Part shown: piece after piece, positions 30,105 through 37,900 of the stretch
Position numbering within the stretch: position 1 is the stretch's first letter
Layout of the letters: each line of letters opens with the position of its first letter
Source: Methylophaga thalassica MP
GTDB taxonomy: Bacteria > Pseudomonadota > Gammaproteobacteria > Nitrosococcales > Methylophagaceae
Reading direction: 5' to 3'
Length of the DNA: 64,000 bases
Assembly: GCF_000214595.1 (NCBI RefSeq)
Contig: NZ_AFIG01000001.1
Span: 496,001 to 560,000, forward strand
Translations under genes and position numbers: made by a program
Notes under the pieces: model-generated
Seen by the model: only the letters and a program-made list of their open reading frames with translations
Database searches by the model: none
What the model was told of the DNA's origin: nothing

Positions 30105-30143
30105 GAAGAAAAAGAAAAGACCGGCCTGAGAATTAGGCCGGTC
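30105..30143 (-). terminator. Terminator-like hairpin between mxaI and mxaR
   Basis: GACCGGCCT (30119-30127) and AGGCCGGTC (30135-30143) form a perfect 9-bp GC-rich stem with a seven-base loop. On the minus strand it is followed by a T-rich run (TTTTCTTTTTC). It starts 16 bases after the mxaI stop and would reduce transcription into mxaRSACKL, matching the low need for the maturation proteins relative to MxaF and MxaI. Confidence 0.88.
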
Positions 30144-30158
30144 AGCTTCAGTAATGGA

Positions 30159-30431
30159 TTAATAAACCCATTTACCTGTTTTTTTGAACTGTTCAACACG
30201 TTCTGCATTGCGTTTTTCCATTGCTTTTAACGCAGCATCTTGTTTGTTCAGTTCTTTTTCACTGTGTTTTGGATCGTACTTAGAACCTTTGATTTTGTCA
30301 GGGAAACCTGGTTTGGCTTCCCAGCAATCACCAGCGGCTTTGCATTTAGTACCATCGTAAGCCATAACTGCACTTGCACCTGACAACATCATCAGAGCTG
30401 AACAAGCAACAGCGATTGTTTTTAGTTTCAT
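30159..30431 (-). CDS. mxaI: Methanol dehydrogenase small (beta) subunit
   Basis: A 90-residue precursor with a signal peptide (cleavage near VMA-YDGTKC). The mature peptide is very lysine-rich and has the MxaI pattern YDGTKCKAAGDCWEAKPGFP with the conserved cysteine pair, then a long helix KALEK-like (AALKAMEKRNAERVEQF) that wraps the large subunit. A GGAGAGA ribosome binding site precedes the ATG. Forms the alpha2beta2 periplasmic methanol dehydrogenase with MxaF. A hairpin precedes it and a terminator follows. Confidence 0.96.
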   Translation of the reverse strand: MKLKTIAVACSALMMLSGASAVMAYDGTKCKAAGDCWEAKPGFPDKIKGSKYDPKHSEKELNKQDAALKAMEKRNAERVEQFKKTGKWVY

Positions 30432-30467
30432 ATTTCTCTCCTTATTTTTGCGACGACATAATGAATT

Positions 30468-30494
30468 GGCATGCTGCCACTATGGCAACATGCC
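30468..30494 (-). other. Stem-loop between mxaG and mxaI
   Basis: GGCATG-C-TGCCA-cta-TGGCA-A-CATGCC forms an 11-bp stem with one internal mismatch and no T-run. It lies just after the mxaG stop and before the mxaI ribosome binding site. Likely an mRNA processing or stability element rather than a terminator. Confidence 0.65.
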
Positions 30495-30503
30495 ACCCAT
30501 TAA

Positions 30504-31088
30504 TTAATGATGAGTTTTATTAAAGTTATCCATAGCTTCTTTGAAGTCTTCTGGCACTTCTGCTGGTTTAAAGTTAGCTTTCTGCTCTTCAGTCAACCAG
30601 TCTGCTTTATCTGCTGAACCCCAATAAACACTTCTTACCCAGGCCATGATGTGCAAGATTTCATCTTTAGTGAGGTTGTTGTACTGTGGCCCCATCATGC
30701 TACGGGCACCACCATAAATGGTTTCGAAGAGGCCTTTATCGTTAGCGTTTTTAGGATAGGTGTAATAATCATCTCCTAATGCTGGTCCTAACTTGCCTTC
30801 AGCATGATGACCATGGCAACCAGAGCAAGCTGTCATAAACAGGCTTTCACCTGCCTTGATGGCTTCATCATCGGTGTTGTAGAGGTTTTCACCGGTATTA
30901 AGGAAATGCTCTACAGCTTCTGTTTTTTCACCTTTCTTGCCAAAAGATAAGTCCAGCACATCACCTGTGACTGTATTTCTGAAAACCAATTGAGATTGAG
31001 CGACAGGAATCATTACCACGGAGAGTACCGAGACAGTAAGCAGTGCGATTCCTCGAATCTTCTTTGGCAAAAATGTTTTGATAGTCAT
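30504..31088 (-). CDS. mxaG: Cytochrome c-L, electron acceptor of methanol dehydrogenase
   Basis: A 194-residue c-type cytochrome with a signal peptide (about residues 1-32) and a single haem-binding motif CSGCH in TACSGCHGHHAEGKLGP. A later GGARSMMGPQ supplies a candidate axial Met. Takes electrons from reduced PQQ in MxaF and passes them to a typical cytochrome c. Third gene of mxaFJGI, 45 bases after mxaJ. Confidence 0.95.
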   Translation of the reverse strand: MTIKTFLPKKIRGIALLTVSVLSVVMIPVAQSQLVFRNTVTGDVLDLSFGKKGEKTEAVEHFLNTGENLYNTDDEAIKAGESLFMTACSGCHGHHAEGKLGPALGDDYYTYPKNANDKGLFETIYGGARSMMGPQYNNLTKDEILHIMAWVRSVYWGSADKADWLTEEQKANFKPAEVPEDFKEAMDNFNKTHH

Positions 31089-31133
31089 GATTTAAAAAAT
31101 TTCCTGTAGTAACAAAGAGTATTTTTATTTGAG

Positions 31134-31979
31134 TTATAAAAGAGGGATGCCTTCGTCTTTCAATACGGCTTTGATCTTGGGATCAGCTTTATGCAGCGCT
31201 GTATTGATTTCTTTCAACAGTTCCTGATCGTCACTGCGCACGGCGATCGATTGTTCAAACTGTTGTCTTACACCTTCCCCATCACGAGTCGGCGCAATTT
31301 CTTCAGATACCACCATTTTTAGTGGTACAGAGGCTGACTTAACATAGCGGGCAGCTTCTGGTGCCCAGATGTGAGCGATATCTGCTTTGCCTGAAACGAC
31401 TTCTGACACCAGTAAATCGGGTGCGTAACGTACATACTGGTTACGGCGTGACTTAAAACCGATTAATGACATGGTGTAATTGAAGTTGCCTTCATATTTA
31501 TCAATTTCACGCAGCATCACTTCTGAAGGACTACCTGGAACGATGGCAAATTTAGACATGTCCTTCAGAGCAGGACTTTGCCAGTTTTTAATATCCAGTC
31601 CTTTGTCTGCTGGGTAGATAAAGGCATAACCCGATTTATAGTAAGGGTCACTGGTCGCGACACGAGGGTCACCTTTGTCTACGCCCATGACGACATCACA
31701 TTGGTTTTTAAGCAGTTTTTCAGTAACAAGAAAAATAGCTGCTTTGTCGGACCAGACGAACTCTAGTTCCCGATCCATGGTATCCGCTAGAATTTTTGCC
31801 AGTTGATTCTCAAAGCCTTCCTGCTGCTTATTTGAATAAGGCATTTCATCACTGGCTGCACACACTTTGAGCGTGCTGGTATTGGCTTGTGCATTAAAGG
31901 CTAAGCCACTGCCTAATAGGAGTGCCAAAAAAGAAGGTAACATCCGACCTGATTTGGCTTGTTTCATGTTTCGTTTCAT
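31134..31979 (-). CDS. mxaJ: MxaJ, periplasmic binding-protein-like methanol oxidation protein
   Basis: A 281-residue precursor with a signal peptide ending AFNAQA, then a family 3 solute-binding fold (LKVCAASDEMPYSNKQQEGFENQLAKIL). MxaJ is always found between mxaF and mxaG; it binds methanol dehydrogenase and is thought to help assembly, without known transport function. I start it at the ATG at 31979; an upstream in-frame start at 32009 would fall inside the hairpin at 32001-32026. Confidence 0.94.
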   Translation of the reverse strand: MKRNMKQAKSGRMLPSFLALLLGSGLAFNAQANTSTLKVCAASDEMPYSNKQQEGFENQLAKILADTMDRELEFVWSDKAAIFLVTEKLLKNQCDVVMGVDKGDPRVATSDPYYKSGYAFIYPADKGLDIKNWQSPALKDMSKFAIVPGSPSEVMLREIDKYEGNFNYTMSLIGFKSRRNQYVRYAPDLLVSEVVSGKADIAHIWAPEAARYVKSASVPLKMVVSEEIAPTRDGEGVRQQFEQSIAVRSDDQELLKEINTALHKADPKIKAVLKDEGIPLL

Positions 31980-32000
31980 CGTGTTGGTCTCTTTGATGGA

Positions 32001-32026
32001 GGCCAGCAACCCTATGGTTGCTGGCC
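32001..32026 (-). other. Strong stem-loop between mxaF and mxaJ
   Basis: GGCCAGCAAC-cctatg-GTTGCTGGCC is a perfect 10-bp GC-rich stem with a 6-base loop and no T-run. It lies between the mxaF stop and the mxaJ start. It probably protects the 3' end of mxaF mRNA or lets only part of transcription continue, giving more MxaF than MxaJ and MxaG. Confidence 0.8.
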
Positions 32027-32074
32027 AGGTTTCTAACGAAATAAGTCTTAAGTTATTGACCTGTAAGCGACTGC

Positions 32075-33958
32075 TTACATGCCGTATTCACCTAAGCTCA
32101 CGTCGTCATATGGGCTCTTACCATCAAGTGAGAAGACCATGACACCACCACCCATTTGAGTGTTTTTAGCCAGTTCTTTAAAGGCACCTACTGCACCTAA
32201 ACCAGCTGATGGGTCATTTAGGTCAAATACCAGACCTACTGCAGGCCAACCACCGACACCGTAGTTGATAGCAACATACTGTGTACCTTTATGTGTGTAA
32301 GTCATTGGATGACCGATAACACCTGAAGGCAGTTTGAATTTCCACAGTAATTTACCTGTATCAGCGTCGCGTGCTTTGATGAAGCCATCTAATGTTCCGT
32401 AGAACACTAAGCCGCCTTCAGTTGCAGTCGTACCACCCCAAACAGAGAATTTCTCCATTTTTTCCCAGGCGAACTCACCCGTAATCGCGTTGTAGGCTTT
32501 AACTTGGCCTGAACCGATTCCGTTTTGACGATCACCTTTAGGACCAGGGTATGTCCATACGTTGGCACCAACGAAGAACTGACCTGCACGATATGGCAAC
32601 ATGAACGGTTCCCAATCCATACATAGGTGGTTAATACCTAAGTAGAACAATTCACGTTTAGGATCGTAAGAATCGAAACCTTGGTTATGGAAGCCCATTG
32701 CTGATGGACATACATCACGTGAACGGTGTCCCATACGTGTTCCATATTCAGGGTCACGAATTGGTAAACCTGTTTCCAGATCGACTTTTTTCACCCAGTT
32801 TGCCGTGTCATCCATTTTGTTAGCAGACACTAAGTCACCTGTTTCACGATCCAGTGTGTAGATGATGCCGTTACGGTCAGGGTGAGTCAGCAATTTACGC
32901 ATTTTGCCATTTTTGTCTTTTTGCTCAGAAAGCATCATGACGTTAACGCCCGCGTAATCCCATTCATCATGAGGTGTTTTTTGGTAACCGAATTTAGCTA
33001 AACCGGTTTCCAGATCACGACCCCAGATAGTCATCGTCCATTTGTTATCACCAGGACGCATCGTTTCGTTCCAGGGAGCAGGGTTACCTGAACCATAGTA
33101 GAACATGTCTAATTGTGGATCGTAGGCATACCAACCCCAGTTAGTACCACCACCGATTTTCCATGCGTTGTCTTCCCAGGTAGATGTACCCAGACCTTTT
33201 TGACCATAGTGAGGGTTATGTTTGTTGAAGTCTTTATCCAGACCCACATCTGCATCAGGACCCGTTGCATACCAACGCCATACCATTTCACCTGTGTGAA
33301 TATCGTATGCGGTGACATAACCACGAACACCTAATTCAGCACCAGAAGAACCTTGGATAACCAAGTCTTTAGCAACAAATGGTGCAGCTGTTTCTGTTTG
33401 ACCAACGCTGATATCACCATTTTCTACTTTCCAGTATTCTTCACCTGTTTCAGCATTTAATGCGACAACGTGACCATCCAGTAAGCTTTTCACGATCATC
33501 GCTGGCGCTTTGTCATCCCCTGGCCAGTAAGCTAGACCACGGTTAACAACGTCACAACAGGCAACAGCACGTGCAGCTGGATCTTGTTTTGGTTTGTGTT
33601 CCCATTTGATCACACCTGGCTCATCCAGATCGATAGCAAAAGTGTTGTTCGGGAAAGGTGTGTGAATGTACATAGTGCCGTTCACAACAAGCGGTGCACC
33701 TTCATGACCGTTTAGTACACCTGTTGAGAATGACCATGATGGACGCAGTTTTTTAACGTTGTCTTTGTTAATTTGTTTGGCAGTACTGTAGTGGGTGCCT
33801 GAGAAATCTTTCCCTTGCATTACCCAGTTTTCATTGCTTTTAGACAGTTCTACTAACTTATCATTTGCAACTGACATGCCTGACATCAATCCGAGTGCGG
33901 ATGAGACAGCAAGCGCAGTACCGATTTTTGACCACCGGCTATGATGCATTTCTCTCAT
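32075..33958 (-). CDS. mxaF: PQQ-dependent methanol dehydrogenase, large subunit (calcium type)
   Basis: Oxidises methanol to formaldehyde in the periplasm using PQQ. The 627-residue precursor has a signal peptide (cleaved near MSVA-ND), eight-blade propeller W motifs, the vicinal cysteine pair in [10 protein letters not shown], and the catalytic Asp in [11 protein letters not shown]. The residue two after that Asp is Ala; lanthanide-dependent XoxF enzymes have Asp there, so this is the calcium-type MxaF. AGGAGGA precedes the ATG. It heads mxaFJGI on the minus strand, downstream of a two-component system likely to control it. Confidence 0.98.
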   Translation of the reverse strand: MREMHHSRWSKIGTALAVSSALGLMSGMSVANDKLVELSKSNENWVMQGKDFSGTHYSTAKQINKDNVKKLRPSWSFSTGVLNGHEGAPLVVNGTMYIHTPFPNNTFAIDLDEPGVIKWEHKPKQDPAARAVACCDVVNRGLAYWPGDDKAPAMIVKSLLDGHVVALNAETGEEYWKVENGDISVGQTETAAPFVAKDLVIQGSSGAELGVRGYVTAYDIHTGEMVWRWYATGPDADVGLDKDFNKHNPHYGQKGLGTSTWEDNAWKIGGGTNWGWYAYDPQLDMFYYGSGNPAPWNETMRPGDNKWTMTIWGRDLETGLAKFGYQKTPHDEWDYAGVNVMMLSEQKDKNGKMRKLLTHPDRNGIIYTLDRETGDLVSANKMDDTANWVKKVDLETGLPIRDPEYGTRMGHRSRDVCPSAMGFHNQGFDSYDPKRELFYLGINHLCMDWEPFMLPYRAGQFFVGANVWTYPGPKGDRQNGIGSGQVKAYNAITGEFAWEKMEKFSVWGGTTATEGGLVFYGTLDGFIKARDADTGKLLWKFKLPSGVIGHPMTYTHKGTQYVAINYGVGGWPAVGLVFDLNDPSAGLGAVGAFKELAKNTQMGGGVMVFSLDGKSPYDDVSLGEYGM

Positions 33959-34232
33959 ATATCCTCCTATTTGTTTTGAGAGTCAGTCAATGCTGACTTT
34001 GTGTATCAGCTGTAAAAAACACGGCTGAGCACAAAGGTCATCTTCTTATCTTTGCTGTGACAGGGGATAGAGAGCGACACCTGAAAGGTTCAGGGAAGTT
34101 ATCCTTAATTCGCTGGTGAAGCTATGTTGTTTAAGTTTTTTATTTTTATATATCAATAATTTATTTGTTGTTTATGTTTTTCTCTATGGGAGCTATGTGT
34201 AAAAACATAATGAACTTTTTCACTAGCCACCA
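33959..34232. promoter_or_regulatory. mxaF upstream region
   Basis: 274 bases with no gene, AT-rich in its distal half. A 6-bp inverted repeat AGTCAG-tcaatg-CTGACT (33981-33998) lies in the probable mxaF leader. I could not pick out a reliable -35/-10 pair. The strong mxa promoter and any response-regulator sites should be here. Confidence 0.5.
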
Positions 34233-34877
34233 TTAACTAGGCGGTGTAGTGATCAGGCCGGTTTTTTGTGCCAGGAAAATAATTTCGGCCAGATTATTAG
34301 TGCCTAATTTTCGCATCATATTGGTTTTGTAATTGGATACTGTTTTAGGCGCCAGAGCTAAGTTATCAGCCATTTCATTGATACTTTTTCCTTCTGCCAC
34401 CATGCGAAATACGGCAAATTCCTGATGTGATAACGAGTGCACTTTCTGATCAGCATGAATCAGTTTTTCCATGGCAATGGCGCGAGCAATCTCTGTACTG
34501 AGATAGTGGCCACGACTGGCTATCGTTTTAACGGCTTCAATCAATACGGATGATGGACAGGATTTAGTGATATAACCGCGCGCTCCCATATCCATCGCTC
34601 GCATAGCCAGCGTGGAATCATCGTGCATGGTGCAAACAAGAATTTTAGCTTGTGGATCACGGGATGTTATGCGGCGAATACATTCAAGGCCACCGGCACC
34701 AGGCATGCTGATATCAATGATACAAACATCCGGTTTATGACTGACATAGAGCCGGTAACCTTCTTCTGAATTACTGGCCTGACCGATGACGTCAAACCCT
34801 GAAGAGTTCAATAAATGTTGGTAGCCATCTCGTAAAATGGCGTGATCATCAATCAATAATATAGTCGTTTTAGACAT
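34233..34877 (-). CDS. NarL/LuxR-type response regulator, probable regulator of methanol oxidation
   Basis: A 214-residue two-domain regulator. The receiver domain has LLIDDHAILRDG, the phosphorylated Asp in DVCIIDISMPG and the Lys in ITKSCP. The LuxR helix-turn-helix is at about residues 150-205 (GKSINEMADNLALAPKTVSNYKTNMMRKLG). It directly follows a sensor kinase gene (10-base gap) and precedes mxaF. This matches MoxX/MxaX of Paracoccus or MxaB of Methylobacterium by position and class, so control of the mxa promoter is likely but not shown. Confidence 0.9.
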   Translation of the reverse strand: MSKTTILLIDDHAILRDGYQHLLNSSGFDVIGQASNSEEGYRLYVSHKPDVCIIDISMPGAGGLECIRRITSRDPQAKILVCTMHDDSTLAMRAMDMGARGYITKSCPSSVLIEAVKTIASRGHYLSTEIARAIAMEKLIHADQKVHSLSHQEFAVFRMVAEGKSINEMADNLALAPKTVSNYKTNMMRKLGTNNLAEIIFLAQKTGLITTPPS

Positions 34878-34887
34878 GATGGTTTAC

Positions 34888-35892
34888 TCAAATAATTGGG
34901 TCATAAGGAATCGTAATCGTTAAGCAGGTTCCCTGAGGCTGACGAGATGCAATATAAAATTCGCCGTCTAAAGCCTCACAACGTTCACGAATACTGATAA
35001 GTCCAAGGCCTTGTTGGGCTTCTATATTGCTGTTGAAGCCCTGACCGTCATCTTCCAGCTTTAATTGAATACAGGCATTGCCAGGTTCACGGAATTGATG
35101 CAAATAGATAAAAACCTGATCGGCATTGGCGTGACGGCTAATATTCGTCAGCCCTTCCTGTAGGCCTCGATATATCGACAGTGCAACTGCTTTGGGTATT
35201 TCATGATCCTGTATCTCCAGTGAGAGATGTTCTCTACCCTGGAAGGCTTGTTTCCATTCAGAAACCAGCTCACGAACAGCGCCTTTAAGGCCGATACTGT
35301 CAAGGCTCGGTGGCTTTAGATGACGTAATTTATTACGGGTAATTGAGCGAAGCACTGTTGTACTGTCCATGACAGATTCGAGGATAGGCTGGAGAGTGGG
35401 GTCGTCGGTTTGGTTTAAGGCGACAGTCAGGTTGGCATCCATTGCAGCAAGGTGTTGACCAAAGATATCGTGAAGTTCAGAGGCGAGATGATCGCGTTCA
35501 GACTCTCTGACCAAGGCTATTCGTTGGACTAAGGACTGTTTATCGTTGAGTAGCTGGCGTATTTTTTTATTGTTTTGGCTTAATTCTGCCTGCATCGCCA
35601 AATTGTGTTTGAGCGACAGTGATAACTCTGAAATACGTCGGGTGCTAAACCAGATAAGGCCCGCACAAAAAACCAGTAATACAAAAATAATCTCATCAAG
35701 CTGATAGAACTCGCCCAGAGCAGTCCAATCGATATAACGCTCTGCCAGATCCAAATACGATGCGACAAGATAAGTAATAAGTGACGAGATGGTAATCCAG
35801 ACGACGTCGCGTTTAATACTGTGTTTACGCTGATTATTATCAGTGTGATGCTTGAGCTGCTGCAGGCCTTCCATAATGTATTCATACGTCAT
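34888..35892 (-). CDS. Sensor histidine kinase (NarX/MoxY type), partner of the regulator at 34233
   Basis: A 334-residue kinase with two membrane helices (about residues 30-50 and 68-85) and a very short loop between them, so it probably senses within or near the membrane. The HisKA_3 dimerisation segment ERDHLASELHDIFGQHLAAMDANL carries the phosphorylated His (H in SELHD), and the ATPase domain has GLTNISRHANA and DDGQGF then GLGLISIRERCEALDG. Cognate to the response regulator immediately downstream. Similar to MoxY/MxaY of Paracoccus in class and location. Confidence 0.9.
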   Translation of the reverse strand: MTYEYIMEGLQQLKHHTDNNQRKHSIKRDVVWITISSLITYLVASYLDLAERYIDWTALGEFYQLDEIIFVLLVFCAGLIWFSTRRISELSLSLKHNLAMQAELSQNNKKIRQLLNDKQSLVQRIALVRESERDHLASELHDIFGQHLAAMDANLTVALNQTDDPTLQPILESVMDSTTVLRSITRNKLRHLKPPSLDSIGLKGAVRELVSEWKQAFQGREHLSLEIQDHEIPKAVALSIYRGLQEGLTNISRHANADQVFIYLHQFREPGNACIQLKLEDDGQGFNSNIEAQQGLGLISIRERCEALDGEFYIASRQPQGTCLTITIPYDPII

Positions 35893-36070
35893 TAAAAAAG
35901 AAAAGTATGAAGCAGAGGCAGCGATTTACCCATAGCCTAAGATGAGATGGGGAGCAAATCACGCAGACATAGATGAAAAGGTCCTGATGAAATACAAGGA
36001 CATGTCTCTAACGGTATCGGCACAATGCTCAGTACGATGGTCAAGTTTTCTATTCACTTTGAGGAAGAAC

Positions 36071-36391
36071 ATGAAACTCTTGCCACTACTGCTTTCAGTA
36101 CTACTTTTTTTCCCCGGAATAAGCCTGGCGGATTCCACCACACACAAAACCTATGAGGAAATGGCATTCCTCAAACACTTCACCGGAAAAACCCCCGAAT
36201 TTATCAGAACAGAGTTGGGTGAGCCTGACAGCATCGCTAAGAAAGAAAACGCCAGTGGCACGATTGAGTTCTGGATTTATCGTGATCTTGTGCAGCAAGC
36301 ACACTCTGACAAAATTTATCGCTATACCCAGTTCGGCATTGTTAATGGCCATGTTGAGACATTGGGACATACCAATCGCAACCCTAAATAA
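36071..36391 (+). CDS. Small secreted BamE-like protein near the mxa cluster
   Basis: A 106-residue precursor with a signal peptide (MKLLPLLLSVLLFFPGISLA). The mature part, LKHFTGKTPEFIRTELGEPDS then IEFWIYRD and YTQFGIVNGHVETLGHT, resembles the BamE/SmpA fold, in which a helix pair with a G-x-P turn precedes strands. ATG at 36071 chosen because GAGGAAGAAC precedes it and it gives a proper signal peptide. It is the first of three plus-strand genes with mxaD and a beta-propeller, divergent from the two-component system. I cannot say whether it corresponds to a named mxa gene. Confidence 0.7.
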   Translation: MKLLPLLLSVLLFFPGISLADSTTHKTYEEMAFLKHFTGKTPEFIRTELGEPDSIAKKENASGTIEFWIYRDLVQQAHSDKIYRYTQFGIVNGHVETLGHTNRNPK

Positions 36392-36430
36392 CATCCTATT
36401 TACGACACTTAAATTAAAGAGGAACACTTA

Positions 36431-36952
36431 ATGAAATTATGGGCAACCGCCTTGATGGCAAGTCAATTATTCGTCACCAGCCTTGCTTTCGCTCATGGAC
36501 CGACACCACAAAAAATCGATGAAAAAGTGGTGATTGCTGCACCGATTGATAAGGTTTGGGAAAAAGTCTCAGATTTTAATGGCATAGCCGATTGGCATCC
36601 CATGGTTGAGTCAGTGACATCGCCCGAAGAAGGCACGCGAGTTCTCAAGTTAAAAGGCAAGGGTGAAATTACTGATAGCCTGGATGAGAAAGACGATGCG
36701 AAACATTATCTGAGTTATCGTTTATTAGAAGAGAATATTGAAGCTTTTCCAGTGAGCTTTTATACAGTCAGTATTGAATTAAGCAAGGTGAATGATGGTA
36801 CGGAAATGAGTTGGAAGGGCCGCTTTTATCGTGCGGATACCGGCAATTTCCCACCTGAACAATACAATGATGAATCAGCAGTCAAAGCCATGGAAGCGTT
36901 TGCCAAAACAGGTATGGCCAGCCTGAAAGAATCACTTGAAGGGAAGAAATAA
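36431..36952 (+). CDS. mxaD: MxaD, periplasmic SRPBCC-fold protein of methanol oxidation
   Basis: A 173-residue precursor with a signal peptide ending SLAFA-HGPTP. The mature protein has the START/polyketide-cyclase pattern KIDEKVVIAAPIDKVWEKVSDFNGIADWHPM. MxaD of Methylobacterium (17 kDa) promotes electron transfer between methanol dehydrogenase and cytochrome c-L. AGAGGAAC precedes the start. Here it is separated from mxaFJGIRSACKL and placed on the opposite strand. Confidence 0.85.
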   Translation: MKLWATALMASQLFVTSLAFAHGPTPQKIDEKVVIAAPIDKVWEKVSDFNGIADWHPMVESVTSPEEGTRVLKLKGKGEITDSLDEKDDAKHYLSYRLLEENIEAFPVSFYTVSIELSKVNDGTEMSWKGRFYRADTGNFPPEQYNDESAVKAMEAFAKTGMASLKESLEGKK

Positions 36953-37900
36953 GTGAAGTTGCGTTTAGGTCTCTCATTGAGTTTATTGCTAGTGGCTATG
37001 CCACTAGCAGCGCAACATGCCTACATCAGTAGTCAGGCAGCCAGTAAGGTCACGGTTGTTGATATTGAAAAACAGGAAATCATGACTGCGGTTGATGTCG
37101 CAACAGGACCGGTAGGTGTCTCTTTAGACAATCAGCGTCATCAATTATTCGTCACCCATCCGGAAATGGGTGTTGTGACCATGATTGATACGCAAACCAA
37201 TAAGAAACTGGGTGAAATCAGAACGGGTGGGCAACCTTTTGCTGTTGCTGTGGATCCCTCAGGTAAACATCAGGTTTTTGTCTCTGACTGGGAGCGCAAT
37301 GCCGTTGTTGTGATTAACCCGGAGACAAAATTAGTCGTTGATATTTTATCTGTGGGTAAAAATCCTGCTGGCTTGGCCATCGATAGTGAAGCAAGGCGTA
37401 TCTATGTCGCTAATCGTAATAGTGACACACTAACCGTGCTGGATGCCGACACACCGCGTCAGTACGCTGAAGTGAAGACCGGTAAAGCACCTTATGCTGT
37501 TACCGTGAGTCCTGATGGCAGACGTATCTATGTCACAGCAATTCAGGACAATACGGTGACGGTCATCAATGGTGATGATTACAAGGTGATCAAAACACTT
37601 GAAGCCGGTACGGCACCGTATGGTATCGCTGTAACGCCAGACAATCAGTGGTTATATGTGGCGAACCAAGGCACGAATGATGTCTGGGTTTTTGATACAA
37701 AACGTTTAGAAAGAGTGGCAAAAATTGATGTGGGCGAAATGCCTGAAAGTGTGTCTTTTACCGAAGATAGTCAATATGCTTACGTGACTAATTGGTTTAG
37801 TAATAGCTTGTCAGTGATTGATACTAAATCCCAGAAAGTTATCAAGCAGATTGCTATGCCTGATGGCCCAAGAAGTCTGGGCCGTTTTATTGGTAACTAA
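36953..37900 (+). CDS. YVTN-type beta-propeller protein, periplasmic
   Basis: A 315-residue precursor with a signal peptide (LSLLLVAMPLAAQ-HAYIS) and seven or so beta-propeller blades of the YVTN type, for example RRIYVANRNSDTLTVLD and QWLYVANQGTNDVWVFD. The start is GTG immediately after the mxaD stop, so the two are co-translated. Similar proteins often accompany PQQ-dependent dehydrogenases and are proposed accessory or redox-partner proteins; no catalytic residues can be named. Confidence 0.82.
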   Translation: MKLRLGLSLSLLLVAMPLAAQHAYISSQAASKVTVVDIEKQEIMTAVDVATGPVGVSLDNQRHQLFVTHPEMGVVTMIDTQTNKKLGEIRTGGQPFAVAVDPSGKHQVFVSDWERNAVVVINPETKLVVDILSVGKNPAGLAIDSEARRIYVANRNSDTLTVLDADTPRQYAEVKTGKAPYAVTVSPDGRRIYVTAIQDNTVTVINGDDYKVIKTLEAGTAPYGIAVTPDNQWLYVANQGTNDVWVFDTKRLERVAKIDVGEMPESVSFTEDSQYAYVTNWFSNSLSVIDTKSQKVIKQIAMPDGPRSLGRFIGN

